A stretch of DNA of 64,000 nucleotides from Nocardia sp. NBC_01503 (GTDB taxonomy: Bacteria > Actinomycetota > Actinomycetes > Mycobacteriales > Mycobacteriaceae): positions 4,774,001-4,838,000 of the forward strand of contig NZ_CP109596.1 of the NCBI RefSeq assembly GCF_036327755.1, read 5' to 3'. Every line of letters begins with the position of its first letter. Position 1 is the stretch's first letter. Of the stretch, positions 30,301 through 32,366 are shown piece by piece. The translations under genes and the position numbers were made by a program. The notes below the pieces were generated by a model that was not told where the DNA came from, searched no databases, and saw nothing but the letters and a program-made list of their open reading frames with translations.

Positions 30301-32351
30301 AAGAGCCTGCGCCCATGGAACAGCCGGTACCGCAGCGACAGTCGGCGCCACCGGCCGGTATCGCTATGCCGCCCGGTCCGATTCGCCTGGCTCCGCCCCG
30401 GGTACCGGCGGATGCGGAGCGGCACGGCCCGCCCCGGCCTCCGTATCTGATGCTGCCGGATACGGCGACCGATGGGCGAGTGGTAACGGTCCAGTTGCCT
30501 TCGTATCTGCGGCTCCCGGACCCGTATCTGCTGATCACCCAGGAAGATTGGGTGACCGGAGCAGAAACGGTGACCGAGTTCACGGGTACGACGGTGCGGT
30601 TCGGGAACCATCCCTCGAGCCGGGTCACCACCGTGGACGGAACCCGGTTGTTCGTGACGGGGGAGGACCCGAACGGGCTGGGCGCGGCCGGCTGGGTATG
30701 GGAGAGCGATCTGCGCAACAACGGCTTCCACTTCTCGGAGCAGCACCAGGGATACCTGCGTTCCTGGGTGACGCGGGGGTGGGATATGTCGGGAGTCGCC
30801 CGGGAGGTGACGGTGTTCGAGGGTGAACCGGTTCGTATCGATCCGGCGCGCGGGACCCGCGGGCGGGTCCTGCTGCATACGTCGCAGGGTTCGGTGTGGG
30901 TGGACGAGGGTGCCGCCGCGCAATACGGGTTGCGTCGAATGCCACCGCTTTTCGGCCCGTTGTGGGCTGTGGGCGGTCCGGACGTGGGCGATGTGAACGT
31001 GCTGGATGACCTGAACACGCCGGCATTGTCGGCGGCGATCGCTCAGCTGCGCGACCTCGTCGCGGATCATCCCGCCGCGGTCCGCGATATGTTTCGGGAG
31101 ACTCCCGAGAATGTGGAGACCGGAACGGTCGACATCCGTTTGATAGTGGGCGATCGGCCGCGGTGGGTGCGGGTGGGTCGTTCGTTCATCGTGCCTGTCA
31201 GGTCGCCCGCCGATACTCCGATCTGGCCCTACCTGGTTCTCATGGCGAACGAGCTCGCGGACAGGTTCGCCGCGGACGAGGGCGCGGCGGCAATGCTCCA
31301 CGGGCAATTCCCGGAGGTGGAGTGGACCGGACATACGCGAATGGTCGACGGACGCGAGATGTTCCTGGTCCGAACCGATCCCGCCGCGGACGCGCTGGTC
31401 TGGCAGGACGGGGAATGGTTGCAGGAACGCGTCCTCGGGTTGCGTGAAATCCATCCGCTGACACTGCACGAACTCGCCGGTGGCGACCGATTGCTGGCCG
31501 AGGGGCCGCCGCGCTACGACTCGGAATCCATGCCGCCGGGACCACTGTTCCTGACCGCGCACGCGGTGGCCGCCGATGATCAGGTGTTGGCGGAATCGGT
31601 CTCGCCCGAGCAGCCGCAGCGGCGGCTCGCGGGTCGGTTGTGGGGGGCCGGTGGCCCGAGCGCCGCGGATCTGCGGATTTTCTCGGAGATGCGGGCGGCG
31701 TCGGACCCGCGTGCCGTCGAACAGCTTCGAGAGCTGGTCGGCCGTGACCCGGGTGCGGTCCGGGCAATGGTTCGCGAGAGCCCGGAGAGTATCGAGACCG
31801 ATACCGTCGATGTCCGCCTGGTCGTGGACGGCCGGCCGCGCTGGTGGCGGGTGAGCCGCCGTGGTGGCTGGCACAATGTGCTGAACGACGCTCATTTCGC
31901 CTGGCCGCACCTGATTCTCGCCGCGCAGCAGCAGGCGGTGGCGCATAACGCGCGATGCGCCGCCGAACGGCACGAGTCGGTGGCGGGAGGTTCGCCGTTG
32001 GTCTGGACGGGACGGCAACGATCGGCCTCCGCTACCGGCGATGAGTTCGAGGTCTCTCGGCCGGGCGGGAGTTCGCCGAGGTGGGTGAGCCGGGACTGGT
32101 TGCGGGAGAACGATATCGAGCTGACGCTGGACACCCCGCCACCGGCGCTCACCGGACCCGCTGTCGGCGATGAGTTCGAGGTCGCCCTTCCGGGGCAGCG
32201 CTCCACCGTGTGGGTGAGCCGAAGGTGGTTGGAGGAGAACGATATCCGGCTGTCGGGACTGCGGCCGCCGTCGCCCGCGGAATCCGCCGAGCGGGAATCG
32301 GTCGGCGAGGAACCGGACTTCATGGATTTGAGTGGTCTCCGTGGCCGGTAG
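5361..32351 (+). CDS. Giant multidomain T7SS effector (about 8,996 residues)
   Basis: One uninterrupted 27-kb gene. ATG 5361 is chosen because it overlaps the upstream stop (TGATG) and begins directly with the conserved N-terminal domain. Order by residue: CpnT-like helical N-terminus (1-315); Ser/Arg/Pro linker (to ~680); unknown domains (~683-1065); OTU-1 (~1106-1258); SecA-like ATPase (~1310-1875); beta-rich repeats and a calpain remnant (~2170-2570); unknown region (~2650-3090); OTU-2 (~3113-3269); calpain-1 (~3487-3880); DUF1023-like-1 (~4094-4359); calpain-2 (~4419-4809); DUF1023-like-2 (~4924-5199); remnants (~5264-6030); calpain-3 (~6112-6454); ADP-ribosyltransferase (~6524-6817); unknown; remnant; calpain-4 (~7604-7969); OTU-3 (~7992-8155); two remnants; short C-terminal repeats. 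No signal peptide is seen; export by the adjacent ESX system is inferred. The mix of ubiquitin-directed and protein-cleaving folds suggests eukaryotic targets. Confidence 0.9.
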   Translation: MTVPDPITRSDIPLPSELHFLSYAAGSGWPEGSENGMFALADAWAEASSELTALVPGITQAIEDVLKAYESAGDKNSQMVKTLKDMTDESSQSSLHSIAESLEQMAKSCDKVGCAIQENKIMILIGLFQLLYDIIMAWFFPPTAAEEEVLLIGFYQLVFHWLKKLMMEIVIAALRAMGQQVIMDILIQLGQMAAGHREGFDLQELGQFALGGALGGAFGHLFGKLGGDLFQHLGGKLTKSEFDGKFQQLMRGAVQGGAGGVGGMIGGGVANQIINGGPFALDPAMLGAGVAGAFAGGARGFRNSGAKVHVDLPEKVDLGATKVPEGITAPISEGATGAKPATGNGPEGSTGGSGAGTERANSVVSQRSGDSATQRSTGGSDSNAGGVQRQNSGADDSSVGADSKTSSGQDSSGSSARGGDRTDASDQSQYRSPGSQHESERGNEAAAESGQGQAPVRQPSNGTTGMQDGSRAAETPGRPADGRAPANESGKAATAGNSARPQAEPRPSAPGRPTGEEPRSRPRSSAGSSASSTRDRTDTPDGIQAKASTSEVKSNLSRTGDEHADSATVHEPAPPRADTPASPRSPEQAASPRPIRDGAPATHENDRSPSEVPARTPSKSQQPEQKSAASASRGGTPSHEGRDSESIRDSVSTRTGDSVNSTLAEGPKHSGNAKHESAASAAPLPDVRWRRVDPSLLGPVWPGFGGFLKEIVGFQQTWAMLKGTKSPHADREAFRQHQGNDLTLRPHFGEKKPSARAAAGDDGAVIHGSDHAHSRNVYRLNEDERPDYQHEISEDGHWTRLPKSDEAAGADALDERRIDLPPKGPLLRRWAQQQAPAMRTVVGDHEGRWYVSDLPHEAFHNAGVYTAFKATFENGRLTAIHDAAGAYRPAPARVKAALGKFYEGVDHFDQHGRKYTPEQVADWKPAAKPTPPEAKSDADSVHSDAGKTAERDAESIRSSRTQEHDQSAAEGKEWALLTELGDDPRILTKDQYANASVSDISVIALGDGERAHYIWRRPGESAADAGAESGWRHVSGADVPAKDLAAILTDGRMTEFRVRADENVAHREPAPIRDERANGSRHDDEFRLTGGGRASGERETRAAVDGIAPPGRDSVWESQPGEGNNCLWHALGRALDIGVGDVTAHADLRAHMVQEMRRHPESYIGDFMRGHPDRYAEFDRQLAELRELGSWNVPAAEELLPAAAKALKLNLDVYFPNGLSRSLHHGPRDQQVSALFRQGAGADDGHYWVAVREDGRVFEGRSPSVVSPHPESDGVRPAATDGSNHLPAHNDSQSPHSEPQDSHRPAAERARNFEQEARDLVDRYDPKVWAKTSDATLRELLAGSSHHDDPARADEYHDAVSAAIEVVRRGTGKTMFWNQVMAAMAMRRGPINMDAGEGKTLVFLADAMLKASAGEPVQVFTTRDTLANHAYELYRKVLEPHGFKIARMNPEDGPDNAYAEVVRGEPTIYVGTLNDAAFGRLRGKELPGHIAVIDEIDEALVHADTTWITSEGVSQAADPRVAARVVEARDFLDRYLRTGDLTEAHFGRTDGQLGGPAKLTDAGVAAVRDLLKTEPGDRATSETAQQRLDDVVRRVNSAASARWEFIENDHYIVDRANQKVYILDQTTHKVMFDPKTSTESRWNGGLAQAIEAEHGFTIRADSANSKSLTARELFSGDHYTSVTGASGTARGASRPLSEDYGMADVVTIPRNKESKLLTLAARTAVDQTAKHQMIAEDLVAGHSPTALPELVIANRNSEVARLSTLLRAAGVEHVAIDAEWFLVNGEHAEARLQQIFDEAGALGKILIINRQGSRGVDIPVADAVSERGGLQVSVTSKSNLRDIDIQAENRAARMGQKGSVRYYLAADDELFAHSPQHAQTVIRYTGAIAAHEDAITAHERATDEFHAVPSDRNKAAVEAALNVRDVALAERRAAESELLTLAGDLQVRNAAHLVTNSVVVTPGSSATADQSQPGPRAGVAEQVPPPMDASDAAAAQPLRGGTDQARPGTSAPAPGQETDTEPPRWEDTRVTRRYHDPIAITAVDIFARGIAEGEFLLLGNETRHLYTVVRIEGTDDHIVYDHNLAPVPLEDRTVREFLRERNFSQFRIAHEDAHVLEVRAPAENPSPDVATWDQAVPPPGPDAPVALAAIGAWSDEPVLSPAGLGTRITFGHSPLLIGPGRVFEPYPGGILRTDDTSGSWQFVDPAGILHIRLRGANGNAAISHAALLAAGYKWDNPNRWFARATTLTSGLEVFEYQPVVVDPLGVVSGHVLVHVGGRGHWVRENEAARLGLRPPAGVRLRGPNRPLTSDADESVEPYPGGILRLPASRARYADADGSAHVEISGQNGDHWISTAALAAAGYRWDQANDWYARTVAVSAELAVFEYQPVVVSPAIGNPGQLLVHAGGQGHWITEDEAQRAGLSRPRGLDGPVFGSRGPVLDDLLGLPDGPMVRELRSRAAVPGAIASMLRFVVADRGAVRTVGAEVINAEGNRLDGGGNVIDGAGRVIVSDGNVVGAEVLLTVAREPRWVRVDRSTRLAAPAPGTNPVWPVLFIEAHAAALASDAARPTQRAAAPTALYLQPDRAAPLALAKAWSPVEPEEAEAAGAPADPWMAQYRVNLEPIAEHAASASSAGSSVDVAAQPVSALEAARPFITPARWTSERSGTLPMALGRLTNRNGNDLRREILDFMRRDQYRYTATDPQIVDLVNREEQARAQFRARWVRGAVTAAESVAEQNRATAAYQEIMNLRDLAISYRLDAFDEADWPMENRAEHEDHALADIANALRLNLVFQQRDGRVEVYQNVPGKQFTYLRRSSDGTRYEIGVNDDGNLFASMDPEFSIRPHPAPADQWAHRAHIPPRRTRMLATRKLPLLNGLAMSSRYIGETRPLETKAHLTPRNDRRENQSVNPVFEHTPTYYMTASELESHRIFVGPGGLLHRASDGAVFDTPAGTHSIFVMDEFGNLYAAEKRRGYIQHSSFLGGRIVSGAGYIEARHGQLIALRDGSGHYLPNIDHNKDVQQWEKALADAKASQEEANDRVLDALRSQGVRLAEGFRSTDFDGRPRIRRASAANWSQWRRAEKLERQSIAAAPTGLFRGGADDSSTDRRRAVEVAGTRPPGDGNTWESQPGAGNNCLWYALARTLEIPLEDEAAHLDFRKGVVSMMLAAPDEYIGDFMAAEESLAVRRAAFVGQLRLLLELGEWNHLAADYLLPAAAKALELNLDVYFPGESPARLHFGGSSTQAKALFREGAGDDGHYWVAVREDGEALGYQVSPSTADPASPPVVPTLSAAAEYASPLGEHLVEQLLRAPVGYASAAAEAEFRSAVPTPSGSEISPPSNLLTTMPATRLKVPDHHLIVVDTGGRLVSATIAATLPIVGGSRPGEPVFREIAFPDGNVRKLADAVVRAAFDEIALAGGAKSLRPKTAGLFCLEGGKVVEFGPGSAIAIRPNPDDPTKIDLYRPASESWLPAAISGGTEIRKGKAAGALFVDGIPRPADVQQGAVGDCYLMASLISLADRNPGLIVNMIHETTVEQVRTFSVRFYDRKNDRWEWVKVDDTFYQDSTGKMTYAVHNASRPLWPAVIEKAWAVFHGKAQGYQGIDSGHSGITAGQLRPPQMAGRAGTQPTLSIDRYLIGTPFQMGPDMLGELIGSPGVAQLILGMEKDLLSGFWTNPVAAIESDLLEPVLLEASLDIAVRILDGDTRPSALLAMSRAELAAFAGGRDIAAAVGDVLKVWKELGLDDDATVLSDLIETQWTESGQLLQTHLKEWISNDRLTDTTIASWVAERIDHLLRRGDTVVLATKRALSNDQHAEVGLTPGHAYSIVRVDRGENHRSGLPAAVIMRDPNGGPEIRVPLNRLNQFEGIGASGPGTLSAFGPEARTPGGAAHRAAGRVGAVSDDSAAGVSEVIVSDSDSLPYQEVRSDAERRAWLALELMAASESAGLGEPGAGSGARTTDATPPGYLTTPASLVREDIPAPVREPADELAWQRAEVDRRRLLLIPQETAVSSRLRRAQNTVQVQRLLTAELLVLRRQREDLDQWWNSLQRGEIRPAAPAGGLWTGPEPTAPTDRMAPPRLPADSPATDAATNQPARWSRWWRDHGRQWWSELRFPSLAPEFQHRLVTDFPMLRNTDGVPAEVRDTLNRAYLRSGVVELADVTWGAGLRRRHLLDRMLFNLHTAELEARVVAELAGTAVPPVHLLKFDPDAFGKRGAVVLSFGDVDAATSITWLVPGFETSISSMSTGLVEAMELSAAMRQEEPAARVAVVLWMDDGVMRGDGRAARLTRTVETLLSRGADRLRDALIAFDTARLGGSAGVPGIRVLEQPLGPVAGSVADSLQPHRPRNHQLAQPAATVEVADLSTIFGPGRAGPARIAVRPHDTLPGWVFVHDSAAVPNRKAWRLVDQARLGVPMPRLERVGGALFGADGVPHENDVRQGDAGTCYLLAGLKSLAQRHPEWIRQMVRERSDGNFEVRFTQPNGRVLRVAVDRRFYSYGSAGMAYAAHRPGQPLWPAVIEKAWAVLRGGELGYQGAGGGFPGATAAMLRPPVTPRGETDVQLTHTIDEPLFQLDLDRLEELLGSSGLARYVLDADSRYAENRFAASAVEGAAGALEKRLRDAIDAVIESMVDEELLPSTLLAPDGVLTEGLGWSENVAGAVTDALAKWNSGVREDAVGSFRAFLTEQWVDRNILLAHMRASESNIELSDTTIARWTAELIEHLLRFQDTVVIGTKSEFAGGNRHTVQLQAGHAYSVVRVVNSGNPETPTAVIVLDPHANAEISVPLKDLNQFSAIGTSGPGTLFAFGAEPVGAGSAAATVPVSAAIAASAHSASELGRQKAAVERQRILRNQQELAVLRRLRRVGTTAVQDLLRAEKLALARRQDDLTAWSEALARGETRPAVDPVKIGDPTPPDLPATGAAAARQDLMARWWAERGSRWWNDLRFSNIAPENQYRLVTEFPALRNSVSIPAEVRDTLNRNYLHAVLEKLTVGFDRAARGVGAPLSEAEQRRLRQFEEASFALCEAELEARLTASLSGIATPDVHLLKFDPNASGPHAAMVVSFGNIDTAGFVAWHVPGFDTTLSVMSSGAIDGMNLYAAARQQDPATDAAVVIWLDDETRRESGTLSRVLNSAAALVAPRERRLRNALTAFAAARAAAGTEVPAVEVFDDRWRPDAESTDDYRLDRPVNHRLAQPAAALLIPEPGVSFDSGDKTIELEGDERAAVRPHENLTEQVWVLDPLGDDSESDWHLVPESVLGIAAPRLVRAEGPLFGPGGAVRIDDVHEVGVGSSALLALLLSLAKRPEWVRRIVRERPDGNFEVLFRTVEGGTVRVAVDRYFHAYGSAGEMAYAAHVPGQPVWPAVIERAWAVYHGGEQGHAGVRAGRLPEAVRALRPEGVNSWTWAAGHDFTPHPMAMSVENLTDSLRTPAEPMGNLAAAWRVLELAERWRGHMADWYRAQQDPDNWTPARDAYDRAYAAGIEAAVARGVSGDAVTDFAVRFAERAYRRWLGLHDARYADGFVGFLRTTMDSDTRREIGLSARMFRRHMAAVDSGITSDEVEGFRAALPDFDDLDRQQYGESADSESGRSRAARPVFAWTDLPVPERINAVDRSLEGVRASAAIDSSLAPAERERFRIVVGPRGLLYRSDGGLFDTTWDTEITTRQAISLAVMVMDEYGNMYAVPEARQSDEQLTHASLLNGAPAAAAALIEVRAGVLTRLSDEGGEYPADPLRNSAALDHLYSRPNPLRVDEMSRPASASVIAGPIALVPHGATSAAVLHPARRVHRVEADTAPVVTEDGRQLMPHPGGVFEYVQGPESTRVSADGLKSYLVTGVADSGWVSQSAFLRSRYRRNALRGGFVLERRLSGHPRGLDLFASDPVLVEPDRRQWGRVLVYRAGDPAVSVTRLAAERAGLPYVWALDGPLFGDTGKPEVSDLEILRGQDDAAAEQLRELLVDYPGAVEHMVRPVAGRAGADSVELFDVLLMVDGRPRWVRVDGSTTLDRSNVYDTDPIWPALLLEAQKAVAAVHDPERDERVPAAMVTMPATGIEFDSEGERIRFAGGARVAIRRCDSASDQVLVHAPATAVGRTVWHQVAEAELQRQGVRVPGLVEVDSEIFGPDGPRPQDVRQGGAGTCYLLAPLLDLARHHPEWIREMIRSRPDHDFEVRFIEPDGRAVWVPVDRRFYAYGGKMAYAANEPGQPLWPALIEKAWAIYRGNARGYVAASGGSAGATAGMLRPTELPGAAGRAQPTGTSDDETFAHPMTLGPDALAELVGSAEFANELLTLEGAWRDWLNGRPNPEVSRANDARKAAGFDAFLRATLGAGEYGQREQLIEVLLAEMTRWESDAPLPDSVVTRWALDRIDYLLNHGDTVAVGTRPRAVGRHPYTQLVGGHAYIVSGLVTDEATGRVTGVRLTNPHGSRPTDPNGGVVEVLARHFNQFTRISSAGAGTRSTAGDSTPSTSAALESPQRQDAGALSGAESAEYPSAAVSVGRTVENWGGRFAEFTEFAEARTAAAGQVDNDGVRRFSSDRAGDEYASRHLETLEKLRRTPMAGPESMSPRKMELAVHHYERETWINRILRNASDTGDIAGYIDGLFTDFNVLKILKGDDYYDAPSISELEQDKIELEDAGPDEENAERLREIRDTLADPRRLEKLVAASELCELLWDHYRLPFEEPFTAQLMEQIDLLDGATGRPALISEPIQIVRVVSDIGYLVDQGGEPLNGRDPRLLIGAVQTEPGYMSTSVAVNTIVNVFSGYRLELILPPGAPGLYIGKDTVAQGGNQFEFLLARGTRYKINGVGMSADGMTILKAEILPPSRSGADTEVAQPIASPATGADAMTAFDDTARAAAAIGSDRGEGSAAVAQSEAGVISPANVSDQQGARPASEALSTRIGGAETAVVLPNPGGPRLRNPYLHLERPRGSGPLSSSPVWHSEARGSVPRIYAARTSKPRSVSLGRFGGWLARHWLLHGLPEGGLLDFEELTVDQRRRAVDAVVARYDPSREALRPGSERAWVEWARAGLGVSASSAALADIDFDEMAVGARLWLTGPGARTTFAAIRTTADHFQLYDPDTGKAVTLSPANLRARVYAEQISDVVTAHPTAGELAELIFEESFDGTAHRAVEDQGAGPGYFVESQGESWEEGGLPELFADSTVPVGDPRIRGAFASEVPDELVVRQLEINDLNHAIADNRTTVVIDDDGGALVIGPEQSVTWYKERGSDGVSERNSLQLSAGPDAVHRVRPGVLAFFEWTIQPDGSRLGTPRALDSAPGIRPGRLLFADVDGEVRELLGGAEVSVREIVPGSWELEHRGSVVVIPEAAGVALEVEPTVRMHAGPVFSTVDGRPVPRAEDAGPGPLGIWSAGRLIANMGLIAAEDPQALVEMFHEYPDGTVGVRFFVDGAPSWVRVDRTLIHFGDSPSEVAHAEGEAMWPALAYKAYGILRGDIEAGAVVSVRRYGVPLDPASIPRSPMPAAATVFAPAGELNIIYGQRGDLLRLVPGDAWEVGVCGDDPQLFALYRNGGEYRVHRNLLPEFAGLAADVVHTRTVPRVEGLRWLTSGSALVERPAGGYAALRPGPGAGELLLNGDGIVSAAAASALGPGRRAADGPLFGPNGPVRADVVQGLAGDCYLLAPLQNLAERNPAKIEEMIHGHRDGTVSVRFFNNGRPEWVRITRELFVSPAGSAVYAAARPGSAVWPALIEKAYVVWRGGSFADIYGGMPGKTFAELLPPFEPGGFGSLRQPVRALGNPEFLHPMTLGVDTLHELVDARIRANPALVSVARADPAFADRLGELGPRWQADRQPGRIDTPRRFRRFVDALLTAAERDRWRHELDAVHGYYRDTADSAIPFSDKTVQRHLADLIRFLLRRGDSLSISTRRYGHEAEDATRYPGLIGGHGYSLLGVEDRADGRFVLRLENPWGRNPRVPSPIAGVEYGDGGVLLVDFEHLNKFDDLVSAGTATHFAYGPQDSPGAPVAGHTVSMAGAGGSSDQRHRADAIGGIVPPGRDTVWESQPGLGNNCLWHALARSLEIPVADERAHLDFRRTVVSAMLHDPAAYLGGFMGAERSMDLRLRQFTKQLRVLLEPGQWNNLAADRLLPAAARALRLNLDVYFRNGSVRSLRFGVAGTRVKALFRDGVSADDGHYWVAVRAGDSEVFAYEHTQNPSAATHSDGQLWRGGVGDDDAPVRRPARAVFGDSVRRLARGLRRDRAEVPAEDSARPPRSPWWRPRSGRRWNFLGSLRHGVRREGRAARPAVAELVRHESIGPLYIHESASQDSVESTDSDSGTSHSAGEFTRDRAPAAAPERREAGDALLIEEPAPMEQPVPQRQSAPPAGIAMPPGPIRLAPPRVPADAERHGPPRPPYLMLPDTATDGRVVTVQLPSYLRLPDPYLLITQEDWVTGAETVTEFTGTTVRFGNHPSSRVTTVDGTRLFVTGEDPNGLGAAGWVWESDLRNNGFHFSEQHQGYLRSWVTRGWDMSGVAREVTVFEGEPVRIDPARGTRGRVLLHTSQGSVWVDEGAAAQYGLRRMPPLFGPLWAVGGPDVGDVNVLDDLNTPALSAAIAQLRDLVADHPAAVRDMFRETPENVETGTVDIRLIVGDRPRWVRVGRSFIVPVRSPADTPIWPYLVLMANELADRFAADEGAAAMLHGQFPEVEWTGHTRMVDGREMFLVRTDPAADALVWQDGEWLQERVLGLREIHPLTLHELAGGDRLLAEGPPRYDSESMPPGPLFLTAHAVAADDQVLAESVSPEQPQRRLAGRLWGAGGPSAADLRIFSEMRAASDPRAVEQLRELVGRDPGAVRAMVRESPESIETDTVDVRLVVDGRPRWWRVSRRGGWHNVLNDAHFAWPHLILAAQQQAVAHNARCAAERHESVAGGSPLVWTGRQRSASATGDEFEVSRPGGSSPRWVSRDWLRENDIELTLDTPPPALTGPAVGDEFEVALPGQRSTVWVSRRWLEENDIRLSGLRPPSPAESAERESVGEEPDFMDLSGLRGR
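8676..9135 (+). other. Domain: OTU-like cysteine protease 1
   Basis: Motif GEGNNCLWHALGRAL carries Cys1126; the distal motif DDGHYWVAV carries His1246, preceded by the strand LKLNLDVYF. This matches the Cys/His layout of OTU deubiquitinases, although the usual Asp before GNC is not conserved. Confidence 0.7.
9288..10980 (+). other. Domain: SecA-like DEAD ATPase
   Basis: Walker A MDAGEGKT (Lys1399) matches the SecA form MxTGEGKT. The Walker B region VIDEIDEALVH corresponds to SecA's DEVDS motif. The second helicase half ends in RAARMGQKGSVRYYLAADDE, paralleling the SecA motif GRxGRQGDPGSxRFYLSxED. An insert between the Walker B motif and the second half is about where SecA keeps its preprotein-binding domain. 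No SecA C-terminal scaffold is seen. Confidence 0.8.
11880..13060 (+). other. Domain: tandem beta-rich repeats plus calpain remnant a
   Basis: Two ~130-residue repeats begin with the same EPYPGGIL motif and share a FEYQPVVV strand and an LVHxGGxGHW motif. They are followed by a calpain-like tail (PVFG, then PRWVRVDRST and NPVWPVLFIEA) in which the catalytic Cys block is missing and a Gly/Asp-rich insert is present. Confidence 0.6.
14697..15165 (+). other. Domain: OTU-like cysteine protease 2
   Basis: Closely similar to OTU-1 and OTU-3: GAGNNCLWYALARTL with Cys3135, LELNLDVYF, and DDGHYWVAV with His3257. Confidence 0.7.
15820..17000 (+). other. Domain: calpain-like protease 1
   Basis: QQGAVGDCYLMASL contains Cys3507; SRPLWPAVIEKAWA is the calpain core helix; TPGHAYSIV contains His3821. 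The third catalytic position reads MRDPNG, so Asp3846 replaces the Asn of the canonical RNPWG motif. Confidence 0.75.
17640..18435 (+). other. Domain: truncated DUF1023-like alpha/beta-hydrolase fold 1
   Basis: WWSELRF, then DGVPAEVRDTLNRAYL, LLKFDP, LSFGDVDAA, TWLVPGFET and VLWMDD follow the N-terminal half of the DUF1023 family in order. The half carrying the nucleophile (GHSYG-type) is absent, so it is probably not a hydrolase. Confidence 0.6.
18615..19785 (+). other. Domain: calpain-like protease 2
   Basis: RQGDAGTCYLLAGL contains Cys4443, QAGHAYSVV contains His4749, and the third position is Asp in VLDPHA. Core motif QPLWPAVIEKAWAV is intact. Confidence 0.75.
20130..20955 (+). other. 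Domain: truncated DUF1023-like fold 2
   Basis: A second copy of the 17640-18435 module, with WWNDLRF, SIPAEVRDTLNRNYL, HLLKFDPN, SFGNIDTA and WHVPGFDT. It too stops before the nucleophile half. Together with calpain-2 and the remnant after it, it suggests duplication of a DUF1023-like-plus-calpain block. Confidence 0.6.
21150..21620 (+). other. Domain: calpain remnant b (catalytic Cys lost)
   Basis: GPLFGPGGAVRIDDV, RPDGNFEVLF, VDRYFHAYGS and QPVWPAVIERAWAV align with the active copies, but the GTCYLLA block reads VGSSALLAL. No HAYS-type His motif follows. Proteolytically dead by inspection. Confidence 0.7.
23110..23445 (+). other. Domain: calpain remnant c
   Basis: GPLFGDTG, then GRPRWVRVDGS and DPIWPALLLEA remain; the Cys block is replaced by an acidic helix. 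It is preceded by the same type of beta-rich pro-region as the other copies. Confidence 0.6.
23695..24720 (+). other. Domain: calpain-like protease 3
   Basis: RQGGAGTCYLLAPL contains Cys6133, VGGHAYIVSG contains His6392, and LTNPHGS contains Asn6415, a full Cys-His-Asn set. Confidence 0.75.
24930..25810 (+). other. Domain: ADP-ribosyltransferase, R-S-E type with Q-x-E
   Basis: Reading in order: Arg6706 in IQIVRVVSD, the STS motif (6742-6744) in PGYMSTSV, and Gln6783-Phe-Glu6785 in GGNQFEFLLARGTRYKI. This is the R / STS / [Q/E]xE signature of C3- and VIP2-like mono-ADP-ribosyltransferases; the Q-x-E form is the one linked to non-arginine targets in C3 enzymes. An alpha-helical ~170-residue segment precedes it, as in VIP2/exoenzyme families. 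The DNA here is visibly less GC-rich than the flanking modules. Confidence 0.75.
27345..27720 (+). other. Domain: calpain remnant d
   Basis: GPVFSTVDGRPVPRAED, YPDGTVGVRFF, APSWVRVDRTLI and EAMWPALAYKAYGIL align with calpain-4, but the Cys block reads GPLGIWSAGRL. Confidence 0.6.
28170..29265 (+). other. Domain: calpain-like protease 4
   Basis: VQGLAGDCYLLAPL contains Cys7627, IGGHGYSLLG contains His7895 and LRLENPWGRNP contains Asn7916. This copy is closest to the textbook calpain motif (NPWG). Confidence 0.8.
29335..29825 (+). other. Domain: OTU-like cysteine protease 3
   Basis: GLGNNCLWHALARSL contains Cys8018; LRLNLDVYF; DDGHYWVAV contains His8141. Confidence 0.7.
30940..31945 (+). other. 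Domain: calpain remnants e and f, tandem
   Basis: Two copies of the same decayed form (GPLWAVGGPDVGD and GRLWGAGGPSAAD), each followed by a QLRxLV helix, an RxxPExxET motif, RPRW(V/W)RV and a final PxLxL helix. Neither has a Cys or His catalytic block. Confidence 0.6.
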
Positions 32352-32366
32352 CGGGTCGCGTCGGTC

